DNA of 64,000 nucleotides from Methylomonas montana (GCF_030490285.1 NZ_CP129884.1:2108001-2172000), one strand, 5' to 3'. Shown: positions 7,954-16,626, numbered from the stretch's first letter. Program-made: numbers and translations. Notes: generated by a model from the letters alone, not told the origin.

Positions 7954-10168
7954 ATCCAGACTTGAGTACGCGTCGAAATATGCGGCGCTGGGCTGGCCAG
8001 TGTTGCCATTGCATTGGATTACCGAGCGGGGTATATGCAGCTGTGGCAAAACTGATTGCCGGTCTGCTGGCAAACATCCGCTATTGCAGAAAGGGCTGCT
8101 TGATGCCGCTACGGATACAAAGACATTAAATGCCTGGTTTAACAAATGGCCGCGAGCAAATATCGGCATTCGAACCGGCGCGGCATCCGGGATTTTTGTA
8201 CTCGATGTTGATCCTCGCCATGGGGGTGATGATGCGCTGGAGCAGTTGAAGAGCGAACTAGGCGCAATTCCGGATGATGTTGTACAAGTCACGGGTTCGG
8301 GCGGTAGCCACATCTGCTTCAGATACGCCGGCCCGGAATGTCGATCGACAACCAACTTTTACCCAGGGATCGATCTGCGCGGCGATGGCGGTTTTATTGT
8401 CGTAGAGCCATCAAATCATGTCGCTGGTGGCGACTATTTTTGGGACGGTTCATCGCCTTTGGACGGTGCAAAATTGCCAGAGTTGCCCCGTAATTTGCTG
8501 GCAAAGTTGCGCGATAAAAAACACGCGGTGAAGCATCCGGCGGAAAACGCCAAGCTTTTGCCGGTGATCGAGGTTAAGAAAATTCGGGCGGCACTCGCGT
8601 TTATTTCGGACTTTGACAGCCGGGACCAATGGCGCACCATAGGCATGGCGTTACACTCAACCGGGGCAGGTGATCAGGCCTTTGGGTTGTGGGGTGAATG
8701 GTCGCAGCAGTCGGATAAATTCAACTTGGCTGATCAGCGGCGAGTTTGGAATTCTTTCAAGCCGGGTGGTGGGGTAAGCCTGGCGACCTTGTTTGGCATT
8801 GCCAGAGGCAACGGTTATTCACCGCCGGAGGTCACTCGGCAGCCAGAACCGCCTTTGTCTGTTTACGAGGCTGAAGCCGCTCAGATTGAAACATCAATAC
8901 CAGCGCAGTCAAATAAATCAAAGCGTAAACCCAATGCGGCGCCATCCGGCAATACTGAGCAGTTTCAGCGCTTTGTATTTCTGAAAAATCACAATCGGAT
9001 ATTCGATACCGTGACGCGCAACGAGTTGAGTCGAGACGGCTTTGATGGTGCGTTTCTGCATGTCTTTCCTGATCACAAACCCTCGGCGATTTTTCTAAAA
9101 AATCAGGCCACTATCAAAGTTGATGGCCTGATTTATCTGCCTGGCGAAACCGATAACCCGGTTCATCGTGACGGTGCGGTGCTGTGGAATATCTGGCGCG
9201 ATCCCTGCGTCAGTTTGCCTGATGAAGCGACACATGAGGATGTGGAACAGTGGCTAGAGCATCTGGCTTATTTGTATCCCAATCTGACTGAGCAAGACCA
9301 TATCTTGAACTGGATGGCCAGCACCTTGCAGCGGCCACAGTGCAAAATCAATCATGCCTTGTTGATTGCGGGAACCTCGCGAGTCGGCAAGGACATGCTG
9401 CTTAATCCGCTGCGCTACGGTCTGGGCTCTGCCAATGTTTGTGAGCCGCCGGCGGGAGAGTTGAAGGAATCCTTCACCGATTATTTGCATCATTCAAAAC
9501 TGGTCATTTTCCAGGAGATTCAAACCTTCGAGGGCTTGAATCTGGAAAACAAACTGAAGCCGATGCTGGCCGCGCCGCCGGATATGTTGCGGGTGCGATT
9601 GTTCGGGCGGGGATTTTACGAAACACCGAATATTGTTCAGGCCATTTTTATGAGCAACTATAAAGATGCCCTGCACATATCTGAGGGCGACGGCCGTTAT
9701 TTTGCGGTTTGGACCGATGCGGTACCCAGACCTAAGGAATATTACAACGACTTGGCGCGGTGGCTTGATGGCGGCGGCAATGGCTTGGTGGTGCGCTGGC
9801 TTCTGGACCGTGACCTAAGCGACTTCAATCCCAAACAACCAGCGCCTTTGACTCGGTTCAAATCGGAACTGATTGGCACCAGTAAGTCGCCGCTCAAACA
9901 CCAGATTGAGGACATGATTGCTGCGGGCGATTATCCGTTCAACGTTGATTGTGTGCGGTCTATCGATGTGGCTAAAGCCATGCGCGATAAATACAGCGCC
10001 AAATCTGTCGGGGTGGTGATGGCTGAGTTGGGGTGTTTGCCGATGATGTGTAAGCGCTCGACCGGCAAACGCGAGAAGGTTGCCTTATTTGCGGTGCGGG
10101 ATGTTGAGGAGTGGCGGCAGCAGTCGGCCATCAAGTGGCTGGATGAGTATGACGCACGAAGAGATTAG
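7940..10168 (+). CDS. Primase-polymerase / SF3-type helicase of the element
   Basis: A 742-residue replication protein. I start it at GTG 7940 (AGAGG at 7928-7932). Residues ~10-170 form a primase-polymerase domain, with acidic residues in VLDVDPRHGG (89 and 91), the GGSHICFRY His near 124 and GIDLRGDGGFIV near 145. A primase C-terminal helical region follows (DQWRTIGMALHST). The last part is a D5/DUF5906-type helicase with Walker A GTSRVGKD near residue 477 and FQEIQTFEG as the probable acidic Walker B region. Such fusions initiate replication of P4-like islands and satellites at their own origin. The inverted-repeat region just downstream is the origin candidate. Confidence 0.9.
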   Translation: MPTIESRLEYASKYAALGWPVLPLHWITERGICSCGKTDCRSAGKHPLLQKGLLDAATDTKTLNAWFNKWPRANIGIRTGAASGIFVLDVDPRHGGDDALEQLKSELGAIPDDVVQVTGSGGSHICFRYAGPECRSTTNFYPGIDLRGDGGFIVVEPSNHVAGGDYFWDGSSPLDGAKLPELPRNLLAKLRDKKHAVKHPAENAKLLPVIEVKKIRAALAFISDFDSRDQWRTIGMALHSTGAGDQAFGLWGEWSQQSDKFNLADQRRVWNSFKPGGGVSLATLFGIARGNGYSPPEVTRQPEPPLSVYEAEAAQIETSIPAQSNKSKRKPNAAPSGNTEQFQRFVFLKNHNRIFDTVTRNELSRDGFDGAFLHVFPDHKPSAIFLKNQATIKVDGLIYLPGETDNPVHRDGAVLWNIWRDPCVSLPDEATHEDVEQWLEHLAYLYPNLTEQDHILNWMASTLQRPQCKINHALLIAGTSRVGKDMLLNPLRYGLGSANVCEPPAGELKESFTDYLHHSKLVIFQEIQTFEGLNLENKLKPMLAAPPDMLRVRLFGRGFYETPNIVQAIFMSNYKDALHISEGDGRYFAVWTDAVPRPKEYYNDLARWLDGGGNGLVVRWLLDRDLSDFNPKQPAPLTRFKSELIGTSKSPLKHQIEDMIAAGDYPFNVDCVRSIDVAKAMRDKYSAKSVGVVMAELGCLPMMCKRSTGKREKVALFAVRDVEEWRQQSAIKWLDEYDARRD

Positions 10169-10204
10169 TCACCATGTGTCCCTATTTATTATTGTCGACG
10201 GGAC

Positions 10205-10456
10205 AGATAACGGGACGCGCTCAGACCTTGCTATCCGTGGGCTGAGGGGCTATGTGTCCCCTTGTCCCCTTATTTTTCACACATGTTAGAGATATAGAGA
10301 GTAACGGTAATAACAGGACACTTATGCAAACACACGAAAGAAAGCAGTATCAAAAAAACCAGGGGACAAGGGGACGGATTGCCGCCAAAGCCACGCACGA
10401 CGCGGCTTGTAGCCGTCCCCTTGTTGAAAAAATACGGGTGATCCGTCCCGTTATCT
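10205..10456. repeat. Nested inverted repeats with GTCCCCTTGT units
   Basis: Outer arms AGATAACGGGAC (10205-10216) and GTCCCGTTATCT (10445-10456) are perfect reverse complements. Inside them GTCCCCTTGTCCCCT (10256-10270) pairs perfectly with AGGGGACAAGGGGAC (10361-10375). A further direct copy of GTCCCCTTGT is at 10415-10424, and shorter GGGAC/TGTCCC copies are at 10177 and 10200. Iteron-like repeats just after a primase-helicase gene suggest an origin of replication. Confidence 0.6.
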
Positions 10457-10679
10457 TGGGCTGCTGTCCAAGGGGGCGGGTGGAAAGTCAAACGCAACCC
10501 CAGGCTAGACCGATAGCGATTAGTTTCTTGCAGCCGCGCGAGTTTTGGGAGGGGGTATAGCAATGGGGGATGGGGGTGAAAAGTCATGTGGTTCGTTACC
10601 CGTGACCCGTTAGCCAGCTAAATTTTTATTTAGGAGTTTTTGAAAAGAAAAAGCCCACTATGTGATTGATATTAAAAGT

Positions 10680-10714
10680 GAAAGATAGTTTGATAATTTT
10701 CCGATTTATCTTTC
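10680..10714. promoter_or_regulatory. Inverted repeat operator candidate, copy 2
   Basis: GAAAGATA (10680-10687) and TATCTTTC (10707-10714) with 19 bp between, matching the pair at 7344-7379. It is about 200 bp upstream of the head protease. Two copies before the two main modules suggest shared control. Confidence 0.5.
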
Positions 10715-10912
10715 TTTTTACGGCAGCGGGTCATGTTATGTTGGCATCAACCTTTTCCGGAGTGATTCCGGCAAGACTAGCGACCCGGTGAGATGCTGGC
10801 CGCGATCAGACAAACCCTCGGCTGCGAGATGCAGCAAAGCACATGTCAATCGTATTTTTTAAACCACGATTTTAATCGACGGATTTCTGTCGTCTTTTGT
10901 GCGAGACAACCA

Positions 10913-11698
10913 ATGAAAAACTGGTATCAAATTAAAAACCTAACGGCAGCTATCGCCAAAATCAGCATCTTTAACGAGATTGGGCTTGGTGGCATTACAG
11001 CGGCAGAATTCATTGCCGAATTACGGGCGCTGGGTAACGTTACCACGCTAGAACTTAACATTCATTCCCCTGGCGGCAGCCTGTTGGATGGCTTGGCGAT
11101 GTATAACGCGCTGAAAAACCATCCGGCCAAAATATTGGGCCATGTCGATGGCCTGGCGGCCAGCGCGGCCTCAATTATTTTGATGGCCGCTGACCGGATC
11201 ACCATGCCGGAAGATGCTTACCTCATGATCCACAACGCCCAAGGCGGTGCCTTCGGCGACGCGGCGGAACTGCGCGACATGGCCGCATTAATGGAAAAGC
11301 TCCAGGGCAGTGCCGCCGATATCTATGTGCGGCGTACCGGCCTGGACCGCCAGACCATTCTTGACATGATGGCCAAAGAGAGCTGGTTATCAGCAACAGA
11401 AGCTAAGACGTTAGGCTTCTGCGATGAGGTTATAGGTCGTGTTGGCTTGGCAGCCAAATCCCGGCCCTTTGACCACCGCTTCAAGATGTCGCCCATGAGT
11501 GAGCCGGACTTCGATGAAGTGGAGAATGAGCGAGACTTTGAGCGACTGCTTCGAGACTTGCATTTCACCAAGCGTGAAGCAACCGCCTTTGTGAGCAGAT
11601 TGAAAAACGTGGTCAATCGTCAAGCAGTCGACAACGCCGACGACGAAATTGTGGAGCGATTGGAAAATTTAAAAATACCCAAATCGATCCTCAACTAA
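10913..11698 (+). CDS. ClpP-like head maturation protease
   Basis: A 261-residue S14/ClpP-fold phage protease that trims capsid protein during head assembly. Visible motifs are IHSPGGSLLDGLAMYNAL (oxyanion/active region), the nucleophile Ser in DGLAASAASIILMA, and the His in EDAYLMIHNAQG; a later Asp in the family pattern completes the triad. The start is set at ATG 10913 because homology-like sequence begins there; the frame is open to 10793, but that part shows no family features. The protein ends with a basic/acidic helical tail. It lies directly upstream of the capsid gene, the usual order for HK97-type heads. Confidence 0.88.
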   Translation: MKNWYQIKNLTAAIAKISIFNEIGLGGITAAEFIAELRALGNVTTLELNIHSPGGSLLDGLAMYNALKNHPAKILGHVDGLAASAASIILMAADRITMPEDAYLMIHNAQGGAFGDAAELRDMAALMEKLQGSAADIYVRRTGLDRQTILDMMAKESWLSATEAKTLGFCDEVIGRVGLAAKSRPFDHRFKMSPMSEPDFDEVENERDFERLLRDLHFTKREATAFVSRLKNVVNRQAVDNADDEIVERLENLKIPKSILN

Positions 11699-11723
11699 AC
11701 AAATTTTTTACAGGAATTATTTT

Positions 11724-13061
11724 ATGAAGACTTTTAAATTTATCGGCCTTTGCATGGCTTCCTTTGGATTGCTAATCCTGGCGTTCAATGTCGGTGCCGC
11801 ACCTCATGAGGTCGCCGCTGGACTGTCCGGACTGGCCTCGCTGGATCATAGCCCGTTATTCACTGGCTTGTTGATGGCGGGCACGGTCGGCAACTCCGAC
11901 GCGGTTATGAAAATGCTGGACGGCGTGGAAAAATCGATTGCTGACTTCCAAATGAAAGCCCAGCGCGAGCTTCAGGAATCTGGTCGGGTCTCTACCGAAA
12001 CTAAAAATGCACTAGATGATGTCCAGTTGAGGCAGCGCGAGTTTGCTGACAGGCTGTTAATGATAGAGCAAAAAGGCGTAGCCAGTGCCGATGGCGGCAG
12101 TTTTAGCGGGCGTTCTCAAGGTTGGGGTGGTCAAATCGTTAACAACGCTACCTTTAACGAGATGATGCGCGGGGGCCGGGCGCGTGCGAAATTCGATATT
12201 CAGAATAATACGTTAACCGGTAGCGGTAATATTGGCGGCGTCGACCGTCGCCCCGGCATGGTGCCGGGGGCCTTTGCGCCGCTGCGCGTTGAGGATTTAT
12301 TCCAGCATTTTCCGACAGATTCGCCGTTGATTGAATACAGCCGTGAGAACGTGTTCACCAATGCCGCCGCAGAGACCACCGAAGGGGGATCGGCGAGTGA
12401 ATCCAGCTTAACTGTCACTCTGGTTCAACAACCCGTATCGAGCGTCACACATTTTATGAAGGTCAGCAAACAACTGGCGGCGGATAACGCCCTCATGGCC
12501 GCGTACATCAACGCCCGCCTGATGTACGGCGTTCAACGGCGTGTTGATGCACAAATTGTGAACGGTAACGGTACGGCACCGAATATGAACGGGTTGCTGC
12601 AAACCGGGAATTTCACCGCGCACGGCTACACAGCCGCACAGGTTGGCACGCCGTTGCCAAAGCATCGCTTAATACGCAAGGTGATAGCAGATTTGCGCTC
12701 AGCGGGCTATACGCCGAGCGCCATATTGCTTAATCCGGCGGACTGGTTAGCGTTTGATTTAGATCTATTGTCCTCCACGCCGGCGGCTGTCAGCTCAAGT
12801 GATATCGCCAATGGCTTCCAGCAGATGTTGTTCGGTGTGCCGGTCGTCGAGACAAGCTCGGTGACAATCGATACCTTCGTGGTTCTCGATGCCTTAGCCG
12901 CCGCGTCGATCTTTGATCGGCAGGATGTAGGGATTGAAGTGTCAGATAGCGATGGCGACAACTTCACCAAGGGCTTGCTTACTGTGAAAGCCGAGCGCCG
13001 CCTGGCGCTTGCTATCGAGCAAACAGGGGCAATTCGCGGCGGTGATTTAACACCAGCGTAA
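11724..13061 (+). CDS. HK97-type major capsid protein
   Basis: A 445-residue capsid protein. Residues ~60-120 are a coiled delta/scaffold-like region (AVMKMLDGVEKSIADFQMKA...), followed by a Gly-rich link and the HK97 fold: RVEDLFQHFPTDSPLIEYSREN, SSVTHFMKVSKQLAADN, RVDAQIVNGNGTAPNMNGLL and MLFGVPVVETSSV are characteristic. The preceding protease probably removes the N-terminal part. Oddly, the first 26 residues (MKTFKFIGLCMASFGLLILA...) look like a signal peptide or membrane segment, and an AGGA ribosome site supports this start. Otherwise the protein is full length. Confidence 0.9.
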   Translation: MKTFKFIGLCMASFGLLILAFNVGAAPHEVAAGLSGLASLDHSPLFTGLLMAGTVGNSDAVMKMLDGVEKSIADFQMKAQRELQESGRVSTETKNALDDVQLRQREFADRLLMIEQKGVASADGGSFSGRSQGWGGQIVNNATFNEMMRGGRARAKFDIQNNTLTGSGNIGGVDRRPGMVPGAFAPLRVEDLFQHFPTDSPLIEYSRENVFTNAAAETTEGGSASESSLTVTLVQQPVSSVTHFMKVSKQLAADNALMAAYINARLMYGVQRRVDAQIVNGNGTAPNMNGLLQTGNFTAHGYTAAQVGTPLPKHRLIRKVIADLRSAGYTPSAILLNPADWLAFDLDLLSSTPAAVSSSDIANGFQQMLFGVPVVETSSVTIDTFVVLDALAAASIFDRQDVGIEVSDSDGDNFTKGLLTVKAERRLALAIEQTGAIRGGDLTPA

Positions 13062-13123
13062 TCAACTCGCAACCGGGTTATGGCTTAGGTCGTAGCCCGG
13101 CCATTAATGGATGGAGAGCTAGT

Positions 13124-13621
13124 ATGAAATTCTTAGAAAATATCCTGAAAAAATCGCGAATTATCGATGAGCTGTTTCAGAACGATTTGCAAGAACGCTC
13201 GGACGACAGACAGGCTTGTGCTGAAAAAATCCATAGCTTGTCCAAAGCGTTGCGTGAACTGCCTACCGATCAGCTTACACAAGCCGAGAAAGAGGTTGCC
13301 GACTCGACGCTTAAGCTAGCGCAAGCGCAGCGCAAATATAGCGAGCTGGCCACGGAGATCGAAGGCAGACGGCGCAAATTGTTGTCAGCTATTCAAGCCG
13401 AGGAACAAAAATTACAGCAGTTGAAACCGTTAATCATTCAGCAGGCCGTCAATAATCTGCATGAACGGGTACAGTCTGCCGGCCCATTAACGCCCAACAA
13501 AACGGGTCTGCTCAACGGCATATTTGAAGAATTGCGCACCTTGCCCCTGGTTGTCGATGACAAGCGCTTGCTTTCATGTATTGCCGATATTGACGGCCGC
13601 ATCCAGGCGATTTTTAACTAA
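13124..13621 (+). CDS. Coiled-coil phage protein, possible head-assembly helper
   Basis: A 165-residue, strongly helical protein with long heptad-like stretches (about residues 45-110, e.g. LTQAEKEVADSTLKLAQAQRKYSEL and LSAIQAEEQKLQQLK). No family is recognised. Position between capsid and tape-measure genes suggests a role in head or tail assembly, such as scaffold or head-tail joining, but this is inferred from place only. The GGAGAG before ATG 13124 is a good ribosome site. The next gene starts directly at its stop. Confidence 0.6.
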   Translation: MKFLENILKKSRIIDELFQNDLQERSDDRQACAEKIHSLSKALRELPTDQLTQAEKEVADSTLKLAQAQRKYSELATEIEGRRRKLLSAIQAEEQKLQQLKPLIIQQAVNNLHERVQSAGPLTPNKTGLLNGIFEELRTLPLVVDDKRLLSCIADIDGRIQAIFN

Positions 13622-13807
13622 ATGCGCCAATCCAGCAAACTCGCTGGCGATCATATCAAAGGCGAGGTAATTCACTTTGGCGTTATTGACAGGCCACCCT
13701 GGCAACGAGCCGGATTCTTTACCTATGGCGACTATTGGCTGAGCAGACAAATGCGCAAGACACTAAATCGCGCGCAAGGGCGGGCATGTCAGCCACGCCA
13801 TAGCTAA
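13622..13807 (+). CDS. Small hypothetical protein of the structural module
   Basis: A 61-residue basic peptide with no recognised domain, starting immediately after the previous stop (TAAATG), which suggests translational coupling. It has several aromatic residues (FFTYGDYWLS) and a basic C-terminal end. Conservation would be needed to call it real with confidence. Confidence 0.42.
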   Translation: MRQSSKLAGDHIKGEVIHFGVIDRPPWQRAGFFTYGDYWLSRQMRKTLNRAQGRACQPRHS

Positions 13808-13835
13808 TGGTTAAGCGTTAACCGAGGATTATGTT

Positions 13836-14153
13836 ATGAAAAAAATGGGATTTTCCATTACCACCGCCGAAGGGCATTTTTTGACACGCTGCGAGCTTAA
13901 GCAGGAAGGCCAAGGCATCTATCTGGACACAACATTTGAAAAGACTGTCGAGAAAAGCGTAACGGTGCGAAAGCTAAAACAGTTAGCTGAAATTAAGCAG
14001 AAACTTGAAGCCGCTCATCCCGAGGTAAAGCTTTGGGCAGTCGAGTTATTTAAAGATCAAGGCAAAGCGTTCTGCCGGTCGGCAACGACCGATGCGCCAC
14101 CGTGGTTTAAAACCCAACACGAGCGCTTCGGCGGCTTGTATTCCGTCCAATAG
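13836..14153 (+). CDS. Small phage-type hypothetical protein before tape measure
   Basis: A 105-residue protein starting at ATG 13836 with a good upstream GAGGA. It is mixed strand and helix (GFSITTAEGHFLTRCELKQ, then a KLKQLAEIKQKLEAAHP helix). I do not recognise it. In tailed phages the genes just before a tape measure often encode tail assembly chaperones, but neither their frameshift signal nor the family is evident here. It ends 17 bp before the tape-measure start. Confidence 0.58.
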   Translation: MKKMGFSITTAEGHFLTRCELKQEGQGIYLDTTFEKTVEKSVTVRKLKQLAEIKQKLEAAHPEVKLWAVELFKDQGKAFCRSATTDAPPWFKTQHERFGGLYSVQ

Positions 14154-14170
14154 TTGACAGGAGAATAACC

Positions 14171-15820
14171 ATGTCAAAAGATTTCGATTTAAAAGCCGTG
14201 ATAAGCATGGTTGACCGGATGTCGCCAGGCTTGAAGCACATCACCAAAAACCTAAACCTATTACATAGGCAGTTAAGAGTTGTCGGTAATGGTGCGCCGA
14301 TGCTTGGCGCTGGTTTCGTCGCGGCGATGGCGGTACCGGCCAAAGCGTTTATGGATTTGGAGAATTCTGCAGTCTACCTGCAAAACACCTTGATGGATAA
14401 GAACGGGAATATCCCGGCGGTATTCCAGAAAATCAGCGAGGAAGCGATAAAGCTGGGAACTCAGTTACCCGGAACAACAGCCGACTTTAACGCGATGTCG
14501 TCAACACTAAAAGCCTTTGGCGTGAATGCGGACTCTATCGCCAATGGCGTATTGAGGGCCACTGCGTATCTTGGCGTCGTTGGCAAAGACATCAATGTGA
14601 CTTATGACAGTGCGGCGGAATCAATGGGTAAGCTCAGCCGGGCGTTTAACATTGCCGACAGTGATATGGTGCCGTTTTCCGATTCTATCCAAAGGGTGTT
14701 GTTCAACGGCACCAAGCTGGATGAATTGCAATATGCTATGTCCCGTGTCTCTGGCCCGTTGAAAGTCGCTGGTGAAGAAGGCCTAAAGGCGGCAAACCAA
14801 ATGCTGCCGTTGGTCTCGGTCTTTACCAGCACGGGTATTTCAGGTGAAGAGGCCGGTACCGGCATTCGTGAGATTATCAACCAGGCCACCAAGCTGAATA
14901 AATTCTCCGGCATTCCAAAGCTGATTGCCGACCTGGACAAAATAAACCACCTACCGAGCAAGCTACGCTTTGCGAAATTGGAAAACCTGTTCGGCAAGGA
15001 GCACGCCAGCAAAGCCGCGCTGATCACCCTGGAAAGCTATAACCGGCAAGTGCAGGCGATGGCCAACCAAGGCAGTCTGCTGGACAAAATCGCCAACTCC
15101 GCCGGTACGCTCACTAACAAGGTGGAGACAGCCGGCGGTACTTGGTCAAATTTCATGGCGAAATTCGGCAGCCAGTACGCGCCGGAACTCAAGGCGGCCG
15201 CCGATTCCGTCAACCGTATATCAGAAAATCTAACCGGCTTTATTGATCAAAACGGGCCGGCGGTGATGACAGCGGCGAAGATGGCCGGCGCCTTTGTCGG
15301 CTTGAAAGTTGCGGCCTGGGGTTTGGCTGGCGGTATCGGCGCAATAACGGCGGCCATGAAGTTAAACCCACTGATGTTGCTGGCACAAGCGGCCATCGTC
15401 GCGGCACCGTTGATCATTGATAACTGGGATAGCATCGTCAACCGGCTTAAGGAAGGATTCAGCAGGATCAAGGATTTTTTCCAACCGCTGATCGACATGT
15501 TCAAATACATCGGTAACTGGGTTTCGAACAATTCTATGCTAAAGCTGGTTGGCAGTGTGCCAATGTTCTTAGGTAAATCGGTTGCCTCGTTGTTGCCTGA
15601 TTTCTCGGGGGTTCAATTACCCAGCGGCGAAGGCATGCGGGCACCGGGCTACCAAAAAAATATTGTTGGGTCGGTGAAAGGCGGGGTTGATGTCAATGTC
15701 CGGTTCGACAATTCACCCGCAACGATGCGAGTGGCTCCGAGTAAAACTCGTGGGCCGGTTCGGTCGAATGTGGATGTGGGCTATGGGTTTACCCATGCTA
15801 TGTATCTAGGCATGCCGTAA
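14171..15820 (+). CDS. Phage tail tape-measure protein (short)
   Basis: A 549-residue protein matching the core of TP901-type tape-measure proteins, which set tail length and plug the tail before DNA release. Typical parts are the start (KAVISMVDRMSPGLKHITKNL), the core EEAIKLGTQLPGTTADFNAMSSTLKAFGVNADSI, and the hydrophobic helices at about residues 50-60 and 365-415 (GAFVGLKVAAWGLAGGIGAITAAM). Tape measures are often over 700 residues, so a tail built on this would be short. No other tail gene is in the element, so it could act on a helper's tail or be a relic. A terminator follows. Confidence 0.85.
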   Translation: MSKDFDLKAVISMVDRMSPGLKHITKNLNLLHRQLRVVGNGAPMLGAGFVAAMAVPAKAFMDLENSAVYLQNTLMDKNGNIPAVFQKISEEAIKLGTQLPGTTADFNAMSSTLKAFGVNADSIANGVLRATAYLGVVGKDINVTYDSAAESMGKLSRAFNIADSDMVPFSDSIQRVLFNGTKLDELQYAMSRVSGPLKVAGEEGLKAANQMLPLVSVFTSTGISGEEAGTGIREIINQATKLNKFSGIPKLIADLDKINHLPSKLRFAKLENLFGKEHASKAALITLESYNRQVQAMANQGSLLDKIANSAGTLTNKVETAGGTWSNFMAKFGSQYAPELKAAADSVNRISENLTGFIDQNGPAVMTAAKMAGAFVGLKVAAWGLAGGIGAITAAMKLNPLMLLAQAAIVAAPLIIDNWDSIVNRLKEGFSRIKDFFQPLIDMFKYIGNWVSNNSMLKLVGSVPMFLGKSVASLLPDFSGVQLPSGEGMRAPGYQKNIVGSVKGGVDVNVRFDNSPATMRVAPSKTRGPVRSNVDVGYGFTHAMYLGMP

Positions 15821-15840
15821 CTTGATCGGTTAGCCGGATC

Positions 15841-15880
15841 AAAAGCCGCCTGGCAGCAATGCGGGCGGCTTTTGTTTTTT
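15841..15880 (+). terminator. Rho-independent terminator after tape-measure gene
   Basis: AAAAGCCGCC (15841-15850) pairs with GGCGGCTTTT (15864-15873) across a 13-nt loop and is followed by GTTTTTT. It ends the structural module about 20 bp after the tape-measure stop. Confidence 0.85.
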
Positions 15881-15920
15881 GGCACCATAGACCATCGGTT
15901 TTTTGCCCGAGGGCGCAAGA

Positions 15921-15942
15921 CAGGGCACAATCTAGGGCACAT
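15921..15942 (+). promoter_or_regulatory. Right integrase-arm-like paired site
   Basis: CAGGGCAC-N5-AGGGCACAT, the same pattern and orientation as 2899-2920. AACACGTTGAAA (15957-15968) follows on its right, while on the left side of the element the matching box precedes the pair. Together the two ends look like attL and attR arms. Confidence 0.55.
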
Positions 15943-16057
15943 CGAAACTAAATTTAAACACGTTGAAACGCGCTTGACCTTCGGGCAGTTTCTGTTATCC
16001 TATTGATCCTAAGGACGTTTCAGCGTGTCCCGATGTGTTCGCCTGTTATTGGTTGGC

Positions 16058-16105
<48 letters not shown>

Positions 16106-16111
16106 CAAATC

Positions 16112-16144
16112 AAAGGCTTAGGTTTAACGACCTAGGCCTTTTTT
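16112..16144 (+). terminator. Original terminator of tRNA-fMet, displaced by the element
   Basis: AAAGGCTTAGGT (16112-16123) pairs with ACCTAGGCCTTT (16130-16141, one G-T pair) and is followed by Ts. It sits directly after the right tRNA fragment and so, before integration, would have ended the tRNA transcript. It is now 13 kb from the tRNA. Confidence 0.8.
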
Positions 16145-16238
16145 GTTGCGTGATGGTTTTGTGTAACCCCAGTGTAACCGGATTTAATCAATCGTAATCA
16201 ACACGTAAGGCATTGGTGCGCTTGTTTTTTATTTGGCT

Positions 16239-16626
16239 TTAATTCCCTGTCTTAACCTTGCAGGTATAAAACAGCGCCCATTGCGGGTCGATTAGGATTT
16301 CAGCTTTATCAACATTGCACACTTCATTAGGCAGTTCTTTCTCAAGATAGGATAGGGTGACAGCGGTAAATCGGCCTTTGTCGTCTTGGATGTTAAGTCC
16401 GCCAAAAGTTGCGCCTTTGATAGCCCCGCTTTTCAGCGAATCGCCGAATGACGGCGTAACCATGATGCTGTTCAGGTCTTTCCTGTCGAACATGCGGAAA
16501 GTGTGGTCTTGAAAATCAAGCTCGGACCGCTGCACGGCTGAGTCCCCCATAAACTGAAATAGCCCTTCCCATACCAGAACACCCAGTCAACAGTACCGGC
16601 AGCGGTATTGCAATCAGTGCTCTCAT
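16239..16626 (-). pseudogene. Frameshifted lipoprotein gene
   Basis: Read from ATG 16626 on the minus strand, the first frame gives a lipoprotein signal (MRALIAIPLPVLLTGC, lipobox LTGC) but stops soon after. The -1/+1 related frame starting at 16550 continues for 103 residues with plausible protein sequence (SELDFQDHTFRMFDRKDLNS...). The frames join cleanly at a run of five Gs on the minus strand (16544-16548): one G fewer gives one continuous lipoprotein of about 128 residues. It is therefore a pseudogene, a phase-variable tract or a sequencing error. I do not recognise the family. Confidence 0.55.

Larger units (their letters stand above)
10169..10912. other. Large non-coding control region, possible origin
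   Basis: This stretch between the replication and capsid genes holds no convincing gene. An open frame at 10252-10560 has no domain and is built from the repeats themselves. The region contains nested inverted repeats of GTCCC/GGGAC type (10177-10480), an AT-rich stretch near 10620-10660 and the second GAAAGATA operator (10680-10714). It probably combines a replication origin with the promoter of the capsid module. Confidence 0.5.

Noticed and set aside
10252-10560. Open frame of 102 codons in the control region after the primase gene
   Set aside because: It runs through the GTCCC/GGGAC repeats, has no domain or ribosome site, and the opposite strand is equally open.
10793-10912. N-terminal extension of the head protease
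   Set aside because: The extra 40 residues have no family features; the start at 10913 fits better, although the extension cannot be excluded.
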